NCBI GenBank assembly: GCA_949285135.1
Contig: CASDXO010000006.1
Coordinates: 62,001 to 126,000, forward strand
Direction of reading: 5' to 3'
Length of the DNA stretch: 64,000 nt
Origin: an uncultured Phascolarctobacterium sp.
GTDB lineage: Bacteria; Bacillota; Negativicutes; Acidaminococcales; Acidaminococcaceae
In this document: positions 42,936 to 49,931 of the stretch, one piece after another
How the letters are laid out: each line of letters starts with the position of its first letter
How positions within the stretch are numbered: the first letter of the stretch is position 1
The notes under the pieces: generated by a model
Database searches by the model: none
Seen by the model: only the letters and a program-made list of their open reading frames with translations
What the model was told of the DNA's origin: nothing
Program-made: the position numbers and the translations under genes

Positions 42936-43640
42936 TTATTTACCTGTCAGACGATGAATAACTTCATGGTAAGCTTCTTCCACATTACCAAGGTCACGGC
43001 GGAAACGGTCTTTATCAAGTTTTTCATTGGTATCCCAGTCCCAGAGGCGAGCAGTGTCCGGGGTAATTTCATCGGCAAGTATTACTTTGCCGTCAGCGTC
43101 GGTGCCAAATTCCATTTTGAAATCTACTAAGCGGATTTTGCGTTCGGCAAGGAATTTTTTCAGAATATCATTTATTTTTAATGTAAGAGCTTTGATTTCC
43201 CGTACCTGTGCATCAGTAGCGATACCAAAAGCCTCTGCATAATCATCGTTAATCATCGGATCGCCCAGATCGTCATTTTTATAGCAGAATTCAATAATAG
43301 GTTTTTTCAGTACATATCCTTCTTCAACACCCATTTTTTTTGCCAGACTGCCGGCAGCAATATTACGGGTAACTACTTCGAGCGGAATAATATGTACTTT
43401 TTTGCACAATGCTTCGCGTTCGGAGAGCTTTTGAATTTGATGATGCGGAATACCGTTTTTACCGAGAAGGTCAAAGAAAAAAGTGGTAATGGTATTATTC
43501 ATAATGCCTTTATCCATGATGGTTCCTTTCTTTAACCCGTTAAAAGCAGTTGCATCATCTTTATAATAGATAACTACTTCGTTAGGATTTTCCGTAGCAA
43601 AAACTTTTTTTGCTTTCCCCTCATATAACATTTCAGCCAT
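42936..43640 (-). CDS. purC: Phosphoribosylaminoimidazole-succinocarboxamide synthase
   Basis: PurC joins CAIR and aspartate with ATP to make SAICAR, which PurB then cleaves. The 234-residue bacterial form has LYEGKAKKVF near residues 5-14, KKGTIMDKG, PLEVVTRNIAAGSLAK and the LVDFKMEFG/ILADEITPD metal-site region. AGGCAGG-like ribosome sequence precedes the ATG. It is monocistronic with a consensus promoter and upstream PurBox-like sites. Other pur genes (purB, purA) are about 26 kb away. Confidence 0.96.
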   Translation of the reverse strand: MAEMLYEGKAKKVFATENPNEVVIYYKDDATAFNGLKKGTIMDKGIMNNTITTFFFDLLGKNGIPHHQIQKLSEREALCKKVHIIPLEVVTRNIAAGSLAKKMGVEEGYVLKKPIIEFCYKNDDLGDPMINDDYAEAFGIATDAQVREIKALTLKINDILKKFLAERKIRLVDFKMEFGTDADGKVILADEITPDTARLWDWDTNEKLDKDRFRRDLGNVEEAYHEVIHRLTGK

Positions 43641-43697
43641 AATTATGTACCTGCCTTTGATAGTGGATTAAGTACTTCTGAGTACTTTTATGTTAGT

Positions 43698-43726
43698 AGT
43701 TTAAATTTTTATGCGTCGTTTGTCAA
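43698..43726 (-). promoter_or_regulatory. purC promoter
   Basis: On the minus strand TTGACA (43726-43721) and TAAACT (43703-43698) are 17 bp apart. A small palindromic hairpin (43670-43676 with 43681-43687) lies in the leader. Confidence 0.75.
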
Positions 43727-43729
43727 GAA

Positions 43730-43795
43730 AAAACGGAACATTTAAATGTAAAAAATAAGAAAAACGGTAAAAAATAGCTAAAAATCCGAACATTA
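43730..43795 (-). promoter_or_regulatory. Tandem PurBox-like sites upstream of purC
   Basis: On the minus strand AATGTTCGGATTT (near 43794-43782) is an exact match to the inverted PurBox AWWGTTCGGWWWT. A second copy AATGTTCCGTTTT near 43743-43731, with the GG changed to CG, abuts the -35 element. They are direct repeats about 51 bp apart, close to five helical turns. Confidence 0.5.
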
Positions 43796-43827
43796 AAAAA
43801 GAATTAATAAAAATAGTTAAGAAAATA

Positions 43828-43856
43828 TTTACATATATGAATAGTGATGTTATAAT
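43828..43856 (+). promoter_or_regulatory. Strong promoter of the structured RNA locus
   Basis: TTTACA (43828-43833) and a perfect TATAAT (43851-43856) are 17 bp apart, oriented away from purC, with no coding gene downstream on this strand. Confidence 0.75.
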
Positions 43857-43862
43857 AATACC

Positions 43863-44080
43863 TAACAACAATGGAGTTGTAAGCAAGTGCTTTCAGTCCA
43901 TTGTTGTTTTTTTATAAGCTGAAAGCTTAACGCGTGGCTATATACTGTAAGAGAAAAAGAAAAGCACAGTATTCGCGGAAGCGGCCAATGAGGGGACATT
44001 TGGATTACATAAAGGACTGAAAACAGTCAGCTGTCACGCGCAAATAAAAAAAGCAGATGTTTTTAGCATCTGCTTTTTTT
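43863..44080 (+). ncRNA. Candidate structured non-coding RNA, unknown family
   Basis: Downstream of a strong promoter, with no open frame, the 218-nt stretch folds into ordered elements. A terminator-like hairpin has 12 bp (43864-43875 with 43897-43908) followed by TTTTT. Its loop segment 43889-43896 can pair with 43919-43926. A second domain is closed by 43931-43936 with 44035-44040 and holds a 7-bp hairpin (43942-43948 with 43966-43972), CGC-GGAA-GCG (43974-43983), a hairpin with loop AGGGGA (near 43985-44003) and GACTG-AAAA-CAGTC near 44015-44028. A second terminator ends it at 44048-44080. I checked for 6S, SRP, tmRNA, T-box and common riboswitch cores and saw none. The first hairpin may release a 50-nt RNA, with the rest made by read-through. 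Confidence 0.55.
44048..44080. terminator. Bidirectional terminator
   Basis: The stem AGCAGATG/CATCTGCT (44052-44059 with 44067-44074) is flanked by A and T runs. It can end the RNA locus on the plus strand and the kor operon on the minus strand. Confidence 0.85.
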
Positions 44081-44083
44081 AAT

Positions 44084-44611
44084 TTATTTGATAAGATTCA
44101 TGCCAACTGCCAGTGCTTTTTTATTAGCTTCTTCGGTTCCTTTGGGAACACGGTTTAAAACTGCTTTCACCAGGCTGTCTTCGGTAACGATGCCAGTCAG
44201 TTTTACCAGCGCACCAAGCGCTACGATATTGGCAAAAAGGCTTTTGCCCAATTCTTCTTTAGCGCTGTGAGTAATAGGCAGTTCGTATACCTTGCCACCG
44301 AATGCAGGGATATCTTTTACAAACAGGCTGTCGGTAATCATAATGCTGTCCTGCCCCAGGTCGTGGGAATATTTTGCAGCGGCTTCCTGACTCATGGCCA
44401 GCAGCAGATTGGGTTTGGTAACCTTGGGGAAATGAATGGCTTCTTCAGCAATGATAACTTCTGATTTGGAAGCGCCGCCCCTTGCTTCAGGGCCATAGGA
44501 TTGAGACTGGATGGCAAGTTTCTCGTCAAGCAGGGCTGCTTCTGCAAGGATGATACCGGCAAGAATCAGTCCCTGACCGCCGGTGCCGCTTAAACGTAAT
44601 TCGTATTTCAT
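44084..44611 (-). CDS. korC: 2-oxoacid:ferredoxin oxidoreductase, gamma subunit
   Basis: The 175-residue gamma subunit has GTGGQGLILAGIILAEAAL near residues 9-27 and the QSYGPEARGGASKSEVIIA segment typical of KorC/VorC/PorC. It helps build the oxidoreductase that decarboxylates a 2-oxoacid to acyl-CoA and reduces ferredoxin. It overlaps korB by one base. Subunit order and domain split fit the four-subunit 2-oxoglutarate type best, but a branched-chain 2-oxoacid enzyme (Vor) cannot be excluded. Confidence 0.9.
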   Translation of the reverse strand: MKYELRLSGTGGQGLILAGIILAEAALLDEKLAIQSQSYGPEARGGASKSEVIIAEEAIHFPKVTKPNLLLAMSQEAAAKYSHDLGQDSIMITDSLFVKDIPAFGGKVYELPITHSAKEELGKSLFANIVALGALVKLTGIVTEDSLVKAVLNRVPKGTEEANKKALAVGMNLIK

Positions 44612-45441
44612 TATTTATTACCTCCCTGTGCACGGGCAATGAGTTCATCGTAAGCTTCGGTATATTCCTTGCGGTCTGTAACTTCATACAGCAGACCGAT
44701 AGGGAATTTGCCGATGCGCTGTTCGTCTGTCAGCTTATTCCAGGCCGGCAGCATAACAGCATGGTCGCGCTGCCATTTCATCATGTCAGCAGGGCCGCCC
44801 ATTTTATTTTGTCTGCCAAAGGATATGGGGCAGGCGGAAACTGCTTCGATGATGCTGAAGCCTTTGTGCTGGATGCCTTTGGCAATCAGGTCAACCAAAA
44901 GCTGGGTATGGAAGGTAGTAGCACGGGCAACAAAGGTTGCACCTGCTGCTTTGGTAAGCTCCGCAATATCAAAATCATGTTCAATAGTAGCATAGGGAGC
45001 CGTTGTTGCTTTACTGCCATAAGGGGTCATAGGGGAATACTGACCACCGGTCATACCGTAAATACTGTTGTTGTACAATACCACAGTCATATCAATATTG
45101 CGGCGTGCAGCGTGAATCAGATGATTACCGCCAATAGCTGTCGCGTCGCCGTCACCTGTTACAACGACAACGTTCAGGGAAGGGTCGGCCAGTTTGACGC
45201 CGGTAGCAACGGGCAGGGCACGACCGTGAGCGGAGTGGACGGTGTTAAAGTCCAGATAGCCGGAAGCACGGCTGCTGCAGCCGATACCGGAAATAACAGC
45301 TACAGAATCTTTTTCCAGCGCCAGTTTGTCGATAGCTTTGACTATGGCACCGGTAACAATACCATTACCGCAGCCGGGGCACCAGATATGAGGCAGGCGT
45401 CCGGGACGGAAATATTTATCAATTAATTGTTCCATACTCAT
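44611..45441 (-). CDS. korB: 2-oxoacid:ferredoxin oxidoreductase, beta (TPP-binding) subunit
   Basis: The 276-residue subunit carries the TPP site: HIWCPGCGNGIV near residues 18-29 and the GDGDATAIGGNHLIHAARRNIDMTVVLYNNSIYGMTGGQ region with the Mg/TPP-binding GDGD...N motif. The Cys residues near the start are typical of the beta subunit. It transfers electrons from the TPP intermediate to the iron-sulfur path. It lies between korA and korC in the operon with gaps of 17 and 0 nt. Confidence 0.93.
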   Translation of the reverse strand: MSMEQLIDKYFRPGRLPHIWCPGCGNGIVTGAIVKAIDKLALEKDSVAVISGIGCSSRASGYLDFNTVHSAHGRALPVATGVKLADPSLNVVVVTGDGDATAIGGNHLIHAARRNIDMTVVLYNNSIYGMTGGQYSPMTPYGSKATTAPYATIEHDFDIAELTKAAGATFVARATTFHTQLLVDLIAKGIQHKGFSIIEAVSACPISFGRQNKMGGPADMMKWQRDHAVMLPAWNKLTDEQRIGKFPIGLLYEVTDRKEYTEAYDELIARAQGGNK

Positions 45442-45458
45442 AGATTTGTTCTCCTCTC

Positions 45459-46598
45459 TTACAGTGCCATTGCTTTTTTGAATTCTGCCAGCAGCTGCGC
45501 AGGAGTTGCCGGTTCATTATCATATTTTGCATAGCTGTATACAGGTACGCTGCCTGCTACAGCACGTTCTACTTCATATACATACTGGCCGCGATTCAGC
45601 TCATGTACAAGGATGCCCTTAACCTTACCTGCCAGTTTCTGCATTTCATTTTCGGCAAAAGGCCAGATAGTGATAGGACGCAGTAAACCTGCTCTGATGC
45701 CTTCCTTGCGGGCCATATCTACTGTTTCATAGGCAGTACGCGCAGCACCGCCGAAAGCGACGATAGCATATTCGGCGTCTTCCATGCAGTAGTTTTCTAC
45801 CTGGACGATGTCATCAAGATGGTCGTACAGTTTATGATACTGACGGTCAGCAGCGGCTTTGGTAGCGCTGCCTGCGCCTTTGGGGAAACCGGTTTCGTCA
45901 TGTACCAGACCGGTTACATGCCAGCGGTAGCCGCTGCCGAAGGGTGGCATGGGCGGTACAAGGCTTTCATCAGCAGCATACGCTTTGAAGCCTGCAGGAT
46001 CGCCTTCAGGTTGTCTGCGTTCTGCCTGCGGTATTTCATCATAGTTGTCCGGCAGTTCGATTTTTTCGCGCATATGGCCGATTACTTCATCCATTAACAG
46101 AATAACCGGTACGCGATACTTTTCGCTTAAAGCGTAAGCGCGCAGAGTAAGCTCAAAGCATTCTGGCACGCTGGCGGGAGTCAGAGCAATAAGCCAGTGG
46201 TCACCATGTGTACCCCAGCGTGCCTGCATGATATCACCCTGAGATGGGGAAGTAGGTTGCCCGGTGGACGGACCTACACGCTGTACATTGACAATTACCA
46301 GAGGTATTTCGGCAGCGCAGGCATAGCCAATAAGCTCCTGTTTCAGTGAGAAGCCGGGGCCGCTGGTTGCAGTCATAACTTTTTTGCCAGTTAAAGAAGC
46401 ACCGATAATGGCACCCATGGAAGCGATTTCATCTTCCATCTGGATAAATTTGCCGCCGACCAGAGGCAGACGTTCTGCCAGCGATTCGGCTATTTCCGTG
46501 GAAGGGGTGATGGGATAACCGCCAAAAAATTTAACTCCGGCAGCAATTGCGCCTTCCACTACGGCCTGATTTCCTTGCAGCAGTAATATTTTAGACAT
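45459..46598 (-). CDS. korA: 2-oxoacid:ferredoxin oxidoreductase, alpha subunit
   Basis: The 379-residue alpha subunit begins LLLQGNQAVVEGAIAAGVKFFGGYPITPSTEIAE, the KorA/VorB pattern with the GYPITPS substrate loop, and contains MTATSGPGFSLKQELIGYA and QRVGPSTGQPTSPSQGD. It binds the 2-oxoacid and coenzyme A. It follows the ferredoxin-like korD by 18 nt. Substrate preference (2-oxoglutarate or branched-chain 2-oxoacid) cannot be read with certainty. Confidence 0.93.
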   Translation of the reverse strand: MSKILLLQGNQAVVEGAIAAGVKFFGGYPITPSTEIAESLAERLPLVGGKFIQMEDEIASMGAIIGASLTGKKVMTATSGPGFSLKQELIGYACAAEIPLVIVNVQRVGPSTGQPTSPSQGDIMQARWGTHGDHWLIALTPASVPECFELTLRAYALSEKYRVPVILLMDEVIGHMREKIELPDNYDEIPQAERRQPEGDPAGFKAYAADESLVPPMPPFGSGYRWHVTGLVHDETGFPKGAGSATKAAADRQYHKLYDHLDDIVQVENYCMEDAEYAIVAFGGAARTAYETVDMARKEGIRAGLLRPITIWPFAENEMQKLAGKVKGILVHELNRGQYVYEVERAVAGSVPVYSYAKYDNEPATPAQLLAEFKKAMAL

Positions 46599-46616
46599 TC
46601 AGGTCACTCCTTTTGC

Positions 46617-46799
46617 TTATTTTTTCACAAATATAGCGTAATCAGGGCAGCGCATTTCGCACTGACCGCATTTGATACAATTTTCTTCAGCTACAGCTTC
46701 GATTTTTTCCACTTCATTGACGGCCAGTACCTGTTTGGGGCAGAAAGCCGCGCAGATACCGCAGCCTTTGCAGCGGTTGGTAATAATTTTCAGGCTCAT
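46617..46799 (-). CDS. korD: 2-oxoacid:ferredoxin oxidoreductase, delta (2x4Fe-4S) subunit
   Basis: This 60-residue ferredoxin-like subunit has two cluster motifs, CKGCGICAAFCPKQ and CIKCGQCEMRCPDYA, and a basic tail. It carries electrons from the catalytic subunits to free ferredoxin. GAGGAGGA precedes the ATG. It is the first gene of korDABC; a TATAAT at 46871-46866 on the minus strand is the likely -10. Confidence 0.92.
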   Translation of the reverse strand: MSLKIITNRCKGCGICAAFCPKQVLAVNEVEKIEAVAEENCIKCGQCEMRCPDYAIFVKK

Positions 46800-46824
46800 A
46801 AAGATTCCTCCTCGTTTTCAATAT

Positions 46825-46846
46825 ACAGATCCGTATCTGTGCGGAT
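46825..46846. promoter_or_regulatory. Overlapping palindromes in the kor leader
   Basis: ACAGAT (46825-46830) pairs with ATCTGT (46835-46840) around CCGT, and ATCCG (46829-46833) pairs with CGGAT (46842-46846). The site lies about 25 nt downstream of the kor -10, a position fitting repression. Confidence 0.35.
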
Positions 46847-46942
46847 AAATATATCGGCTAAATATATTATATGCAATATTAGGAAGTTAAGGAAGTATTT
46901 AAAAAAATATTCACATTTACAACATAGTTAGCTTTATAAAAC

Positions 46943-46971
46943 TGGCAATAACTTGCTATTGCGGTTATAAT
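46943..46971 (+). promoter_or_regulatory. TetR gene promoter with embedded palindrome
   Basis: TGGCAA (46943-46948) and TATAAT (46966-46971) are 17 bp apart. The palindrome GCAATA-N6-TATTGC (46945-46950 with 46957-46962) fills the spacer, a usual place for autorepression. A half-site GCAATA (46873-46878) abuts the kor -10. Confidence 0.5.
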
Positions 46972-47018
46972 AAAGATATGACTATTCAGAGTACGGTAAT
47001 CTTTAAGGAGGGGTACAG

Positions 47019-47684
47019 ATGCATGTTGATGTAAGTCTGCCTAAGGATCAGCGTATCTTGCTGGCGGCGGAACAGGTATTTTCTGCCAGAGGCTATGAAA
47101 AGGCAACTGTTGACGAAATCATTATGCTTGCCGATGTAGGCAAGGGTACGGTTTATAAATATTTCGGCAATAAGGAGCAACTGTTTTACAAACTGATTTC
47201 GGATAAAAATACGCCTTTTGTTGCCAGATTGAAAGCTGTGGTGGCTGATGCTGCGGATATTGAAGCAAAACTTGTAGCTTATATGACGACGATGGTCAGC
47301 TTTTATCGGGAACATTATGCCTTATGGCAGATTGTCTGCTTTGAAATGCTGGGTGTTAGTAACGGCTGTCGTGTGTTAAAGGAAAATGATGACTATATCA
47401 TTCTTTCACGTTACAGTAATGTGGAACCTTCTGAAAAGCTGAAAGAACAGGTACTGAGATATTACATGATAATGGAATCGGAATTCATTATTCTGTACGA
47501 AATAATTGCGGAGGGTATGCGCACAGGTTTTTTAAAAAATGGCGACTCTCAGATTGCAACCAGAGAATTATTCTGGAGCGTTGCCATGTGCGTATTTAAT
47601 CAGCGGGAGTATGACTCCAGATTTGAGGCGGAAGAAATTGCAAGCATCATAATTGATAGGTTTCTGTATGGTTCTGCAGTATAA
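47019..47684 (+). CDS. TetR/AcrR-family regulator
   Basis: The 221-residue protein has the TetR DNA-binding domain: QRILLAAEQVFSARGYEKATVDEIIMLADVGKGTVYKYFGNKEQLFYKL near residues 8-56. The C-terminal ligand domain is specific to its subgroup and gives no clue to the ligand. AAGGAGGGG precedes the ATG. It is divergent from korDABC, and palindromes near both promoters suggest that it controls itself and perhaps the kor operon. Confidence 0.9.
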   Translation: MHVDVSLPKDQRILLAAEQVFSARGYEKATVDEIIMLADVGKGTVYKYFGNKEQLFYKLISDKNTPFVARLKAVVADAADIEAKLVAYMTTMVSFYREHYALWQIVCFEMLGVSNGCRVLKENDDYIILSRYSNVEPSEKLKEQVLRYYMIMESEFIILYEIIAEGMRTGFLKNGDSQIATRELFWSVAMCVFNQREYDSRFEAEEIASIIIDRFLYGSAV

Positions 47685-47718
47685 AAAAACGCATCTGTTT
47701 AACAGATGCGTTTTTTTA
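47683..47718. terminator. Bidirectional terminator
   Basis: A 9-bp stem (47689-47697 with 47703-47711) with A and T runs on its two sides separates the convergent TetR and ppa genes. Confidence 0.85.
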
Positions 47719-47739
47719 TACTTATAATGTTACTGGCTT

Positions 47740-48267
47740 TCAGCAGAATTCGTCCTTGTAGCGTTGCTGGCATTGCAGAATTATTTCTCGCGCCCGGTCT
47801 ACGCCATGAGCTTCTTCAAGGGCAGTACTCTTACCTTCCAGAGATTTGTAGACAGAAAAGAAGTGAATCATTTCATCGCTGATATGCTGCGGCAGCTCAG
47901 TAATAGATTTATAGGAATTATACATTGGGTCGCCAAAAGGGATAGCAATAATTTTTTCATCCATATCGCCATTGTCTTCCATAATGATAACACCGATAGG
48001 ATAGCAGCGCATCAATGTCAGAGGCACAACTTCTTCTGAGCAGAGTACAAGAACGTCTAAAGGGTCATTATCAGCAGCGTAAGTACGGGGAATGAAACCG
48101 TAGTTGGCAGGATAGTGGGTAGAGGTAAAAAGTACACGATCCATTTTTAAAAGACCGGTTTCTTTGTCAAGCTCGTATTTTACCTTGCAGCCTTTGGGAA
48201 TTTCAATAACAGCGCAAAAATCATCGGGAGAAATACGTTTAGGGTCGATATCATGCCAGATATTCAT
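47740..48267 (-). CDS. ppa: Inorganic pyrophosphatase (family I)
   Basis: The 175-residue enzyme hydrolyses pyrophosphate. Family I motifs are clear: EIPKGCKVKYELDKETG near residues 22-38, the YPANYGFIPRTYA segment and the metal signature DNDPLDVLVL. Length is the normal bacterial type. GGAGG precedes the ATG. It is a single gene with an unusual inverted repeat upstream (48324-48358). Confidence 0.96.
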   Translation of the reverse strand: MNIWHDIDPKRISPDDFCAVIEIPKGCKVKYELDKETGLLKMDRVLFTSTHYPANYGFIPRTYAADNDPLDVLVLCSEEVVPLTLMRCYPIGVIIMEDNGDMDEKIIAIPFGDPMYNSYKSITELPQHISDEMIHFFSVYKSLEGKSTALEEAHGVDRAREIILQCQQRYKDEFC

Positions 48268-48313
48268 GAAAATACCTCCTCTGTATGCTTAATCTGAATA
48301 TGTTTCTATATAA

Positions 48314-48358
48314 ATTATAACAGATTTGATAAAAATAAATGTCAAATTTTTATCAAAT
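48314..48358 (-). promoter_or_regulatory. ppa upstream region with 13-bp inverted repeat
   Basis: A perfect 13-bp inverted repeat (48324-48336 with 48346-48358, 9-nt centre) encloses TTGACA (48345-48340, minus). TATAAT lies at 48319-48314, giving an unusually long 20-bp spacer. This resembles promoters that need an activator or are tightly repressed. Confidence 0.45.
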
Positions 48359-48388
48359 AAAAAGCGACTGCATGAAAGCAGCCGCTTT
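48359..48388 (-). terminator. Terminator of metNIQ
   Basis: A 12-bp stem with one mismatch (48359-48370 with 48377-48388) lies just after the metQ stop, with a T run on the minus strand. Confidence 0.75.
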
Positions 48389-48392
48389 TGTG

Positions 48393-49211
48393 TTACCAGC
48401 CGGCAACAATGGAGCCCTGGAAATGTTCGTCGATAAATTTCTTGTTTGCTTCAGATTGATAGATTTTTTTCAGCTGTGCAATGCGCGGATCATCTTTGTA
48501 TTTTTCTTTGGTAACAAAGATATTGACATATGGATTGTCGGATTTTTCCAGCAGGAGGGAATCCTTGGTAGGATTGAGACCCGCGGGAATAGCGTAGTTG
48601 GCATTGATTACAGCAATAGTCAGGTCAGGAAGACTGTTGGGGATGATTGCTGCATCCAGTTCACGGATAACATAGTTATGCGGATTCTCGGTAATATCTT
48701 TAACGGTAGTGGTAACGTCATTGATATCTTTTACCTTGATAAGTCCTTTGTCAGCCAGCAGTAAGAGAGCGCGGCCGCCGTTGGAAGGATCATTGGGGAT
48801 GCCGATGATGGCACCGTCAGGAATAGCATCTCCTTTTTTCAGCTTTTTGGAATATACTGCCATGGGGAAGTTGACGGTTTTGAATACTTCAATTAAATCA
48901 AACTTCGGTTCCTTTTCTCTGGTGGCTGCCAGATAAGGCGCATGCTGCATGCTGTTGGCAAAAAGTTCTTCCTGATACAGGGATACGTTAGGGGTAACGT
49001 AATCGGAAAACTCTACAACTTCTACCTGCAGGCCTTCCTTAGCTGCCAGTTTTTTTACGTTGTCCATGATTTCGGCATGGGGACCGGCAGTAACGCCGAT
49101 TTTCACCGGAGCCTTGCTGTCTTTTGCTTTGTTGTCATCGGAACCGCAGCCTGCTGTAAGAAGTGCCAGCAGACAGATTGCTGCGGCAAAAAGTCTGAAG
49201 ATGTTTTTCAT
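48393..49211 (-). CDS. metQ: Methionine ABC transporter substrate-binding lipoprotein MetQ
   Basis: The 272-residue lipoprotein has lipobox LLTAGC and the NlpA/MetQ fold: VKIGVTAGPHAEIMDNVKKLA, PNVSLYQEELFANSMQHAPYL and DAAIIPNSLPDLTIAVINANYA. It binds methionine (often D and L forms). The ATG at 49211 is preferred over 49217 because GGAGGA lies 6 nt before it. It is last in the metNIQ operon, 61 nt after metI, under a SAM riboswitch. Confidence 0.94.
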   Translation of the reverse strand: MKNIFRLFAAAICLLALLTAGCGSDDNKAKDSKAPVKIGVTAGPHAEIMDNVKKLAAKEGLQVEVVEFSDYVTPNVSLYQEELFANSMQHAPYLAATREKEPKFDLIEVFKTVNFPMAVYSKKLKKGDAIPDGAIIGIPNDPSNGGRALLLLADKGLIKVKDINDVTTTVKDITENPHNYVIRELDAAIIPNSLPDLTIAVINANYAIPAGLNPTKDSLLLEKSDNPYVNIFVTKEKYKDDPRIAQLKKIYQSEANKKFIDEHFQGSIVAGW

Positions 49212-49271
49212 GTTCATTCCTCCTGAAAATTATAAGATTGGATAACTTTATCTTTAAACAGCAGGGCTGCA

Positions 49272-49931
49272 TTAAAGTTTGTTTTTGTTAAGTTTTTTGG
49301 ACATCCAGTTGCCCAGAGACTGCATGGCCTGAACCATGATAATAAGGATGATTACGGTAGTAATCATAACATCAAGCTGGAAACGCTGATAGCCATAGCG
49401 GATGGCAAGGTCGCCCAGACCGCCGCCACCCAGGGCACCGGCCATGGCTGAGTAACCGATAAGGCTGATAATAGCCAGGGTAACACCTAAAACTATAGAG
49501 TGGAGTGCTTCCGGCAATAGAACTTTGGAAATAATCTGCATAGGGCTTGCCCCCATTGCCTGTGCTGCTTCAATAACGCCGGGATTGATTTCCAGCAAAG
49601 AAGATTCAATAATGCGGGCAATAAACGGAGCTGCCGAAATGGTCAGCGGAACGATTGCTGCCGTGGTACCGATGGAAGAACCGACGATGATACGGGTCAG
49701 TGGGATGATTGCTACCATGAGGATGATAAAAGGCGTGGAACGGGTTGCGTTGACAATAGCTCCCAGAATAGAATTTACTGCTGAATTGGGCAGAATATGG
49801 TCTTTGCGGGTAACGGTCAGAATTACACCCAGGGGTATGCCTATTAAAGTTGCCATAACAGTGGAAACAACTACCATATAGCAGGTTTCAAAAAAAGATT
49901 TTATTAAAAGATCAATCATATCAGGACTCAT
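49272..49931 (-). CDS. metI: Methionine ABC transporter permease MetI
   Basis: The 219-residue permease has five membrane segments and the family EAA loop EAAQAMGASPMQIISKVLLPEALHSI near residues 130-155, plus the MVVVSTVMATLIGIPLGVILT start. The start overlaps metN by 11 nt, so the two are coupled. It forms the membrane channel with MetN and MetQ. Length is normal. Confidence 0.95.
   Translation of the reverse strand: MSPDMIDLLIKSFFETCYMVVVSTVMATLIGIPLGVILTVTRKDHILPNSAVNSILGAIVNATRSTPFIILMVAIIPLTRIIVGSSIGTTAAIVPLTISAAPFIARIIESSLLEINPGVIEAAQAMGASPMQIISKVLLPEALHSIVLGVTLAIISLIGYSAMAGALGGGGLGDLAIRYGYQRFQLDVMITTVIILIIMVQAMQSLGNWMSKKLNKNKL

Noticed and set aside
43861-44046. Structured RNA considered as 6S, SRP RNA or a purine riboswitch
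   Set aside because: The SRP GGAAGGAAGCAGCC core, the 6S end-to-end rod with central bubble and the purine aptamer core are not present, and no plus-strand gene follows for a riboswitch to control.
48359-48388. Hairpin considered as a plus-strand regulatory element
   Set aside because: It sits right after the metQ stop and is explained as its terminator.
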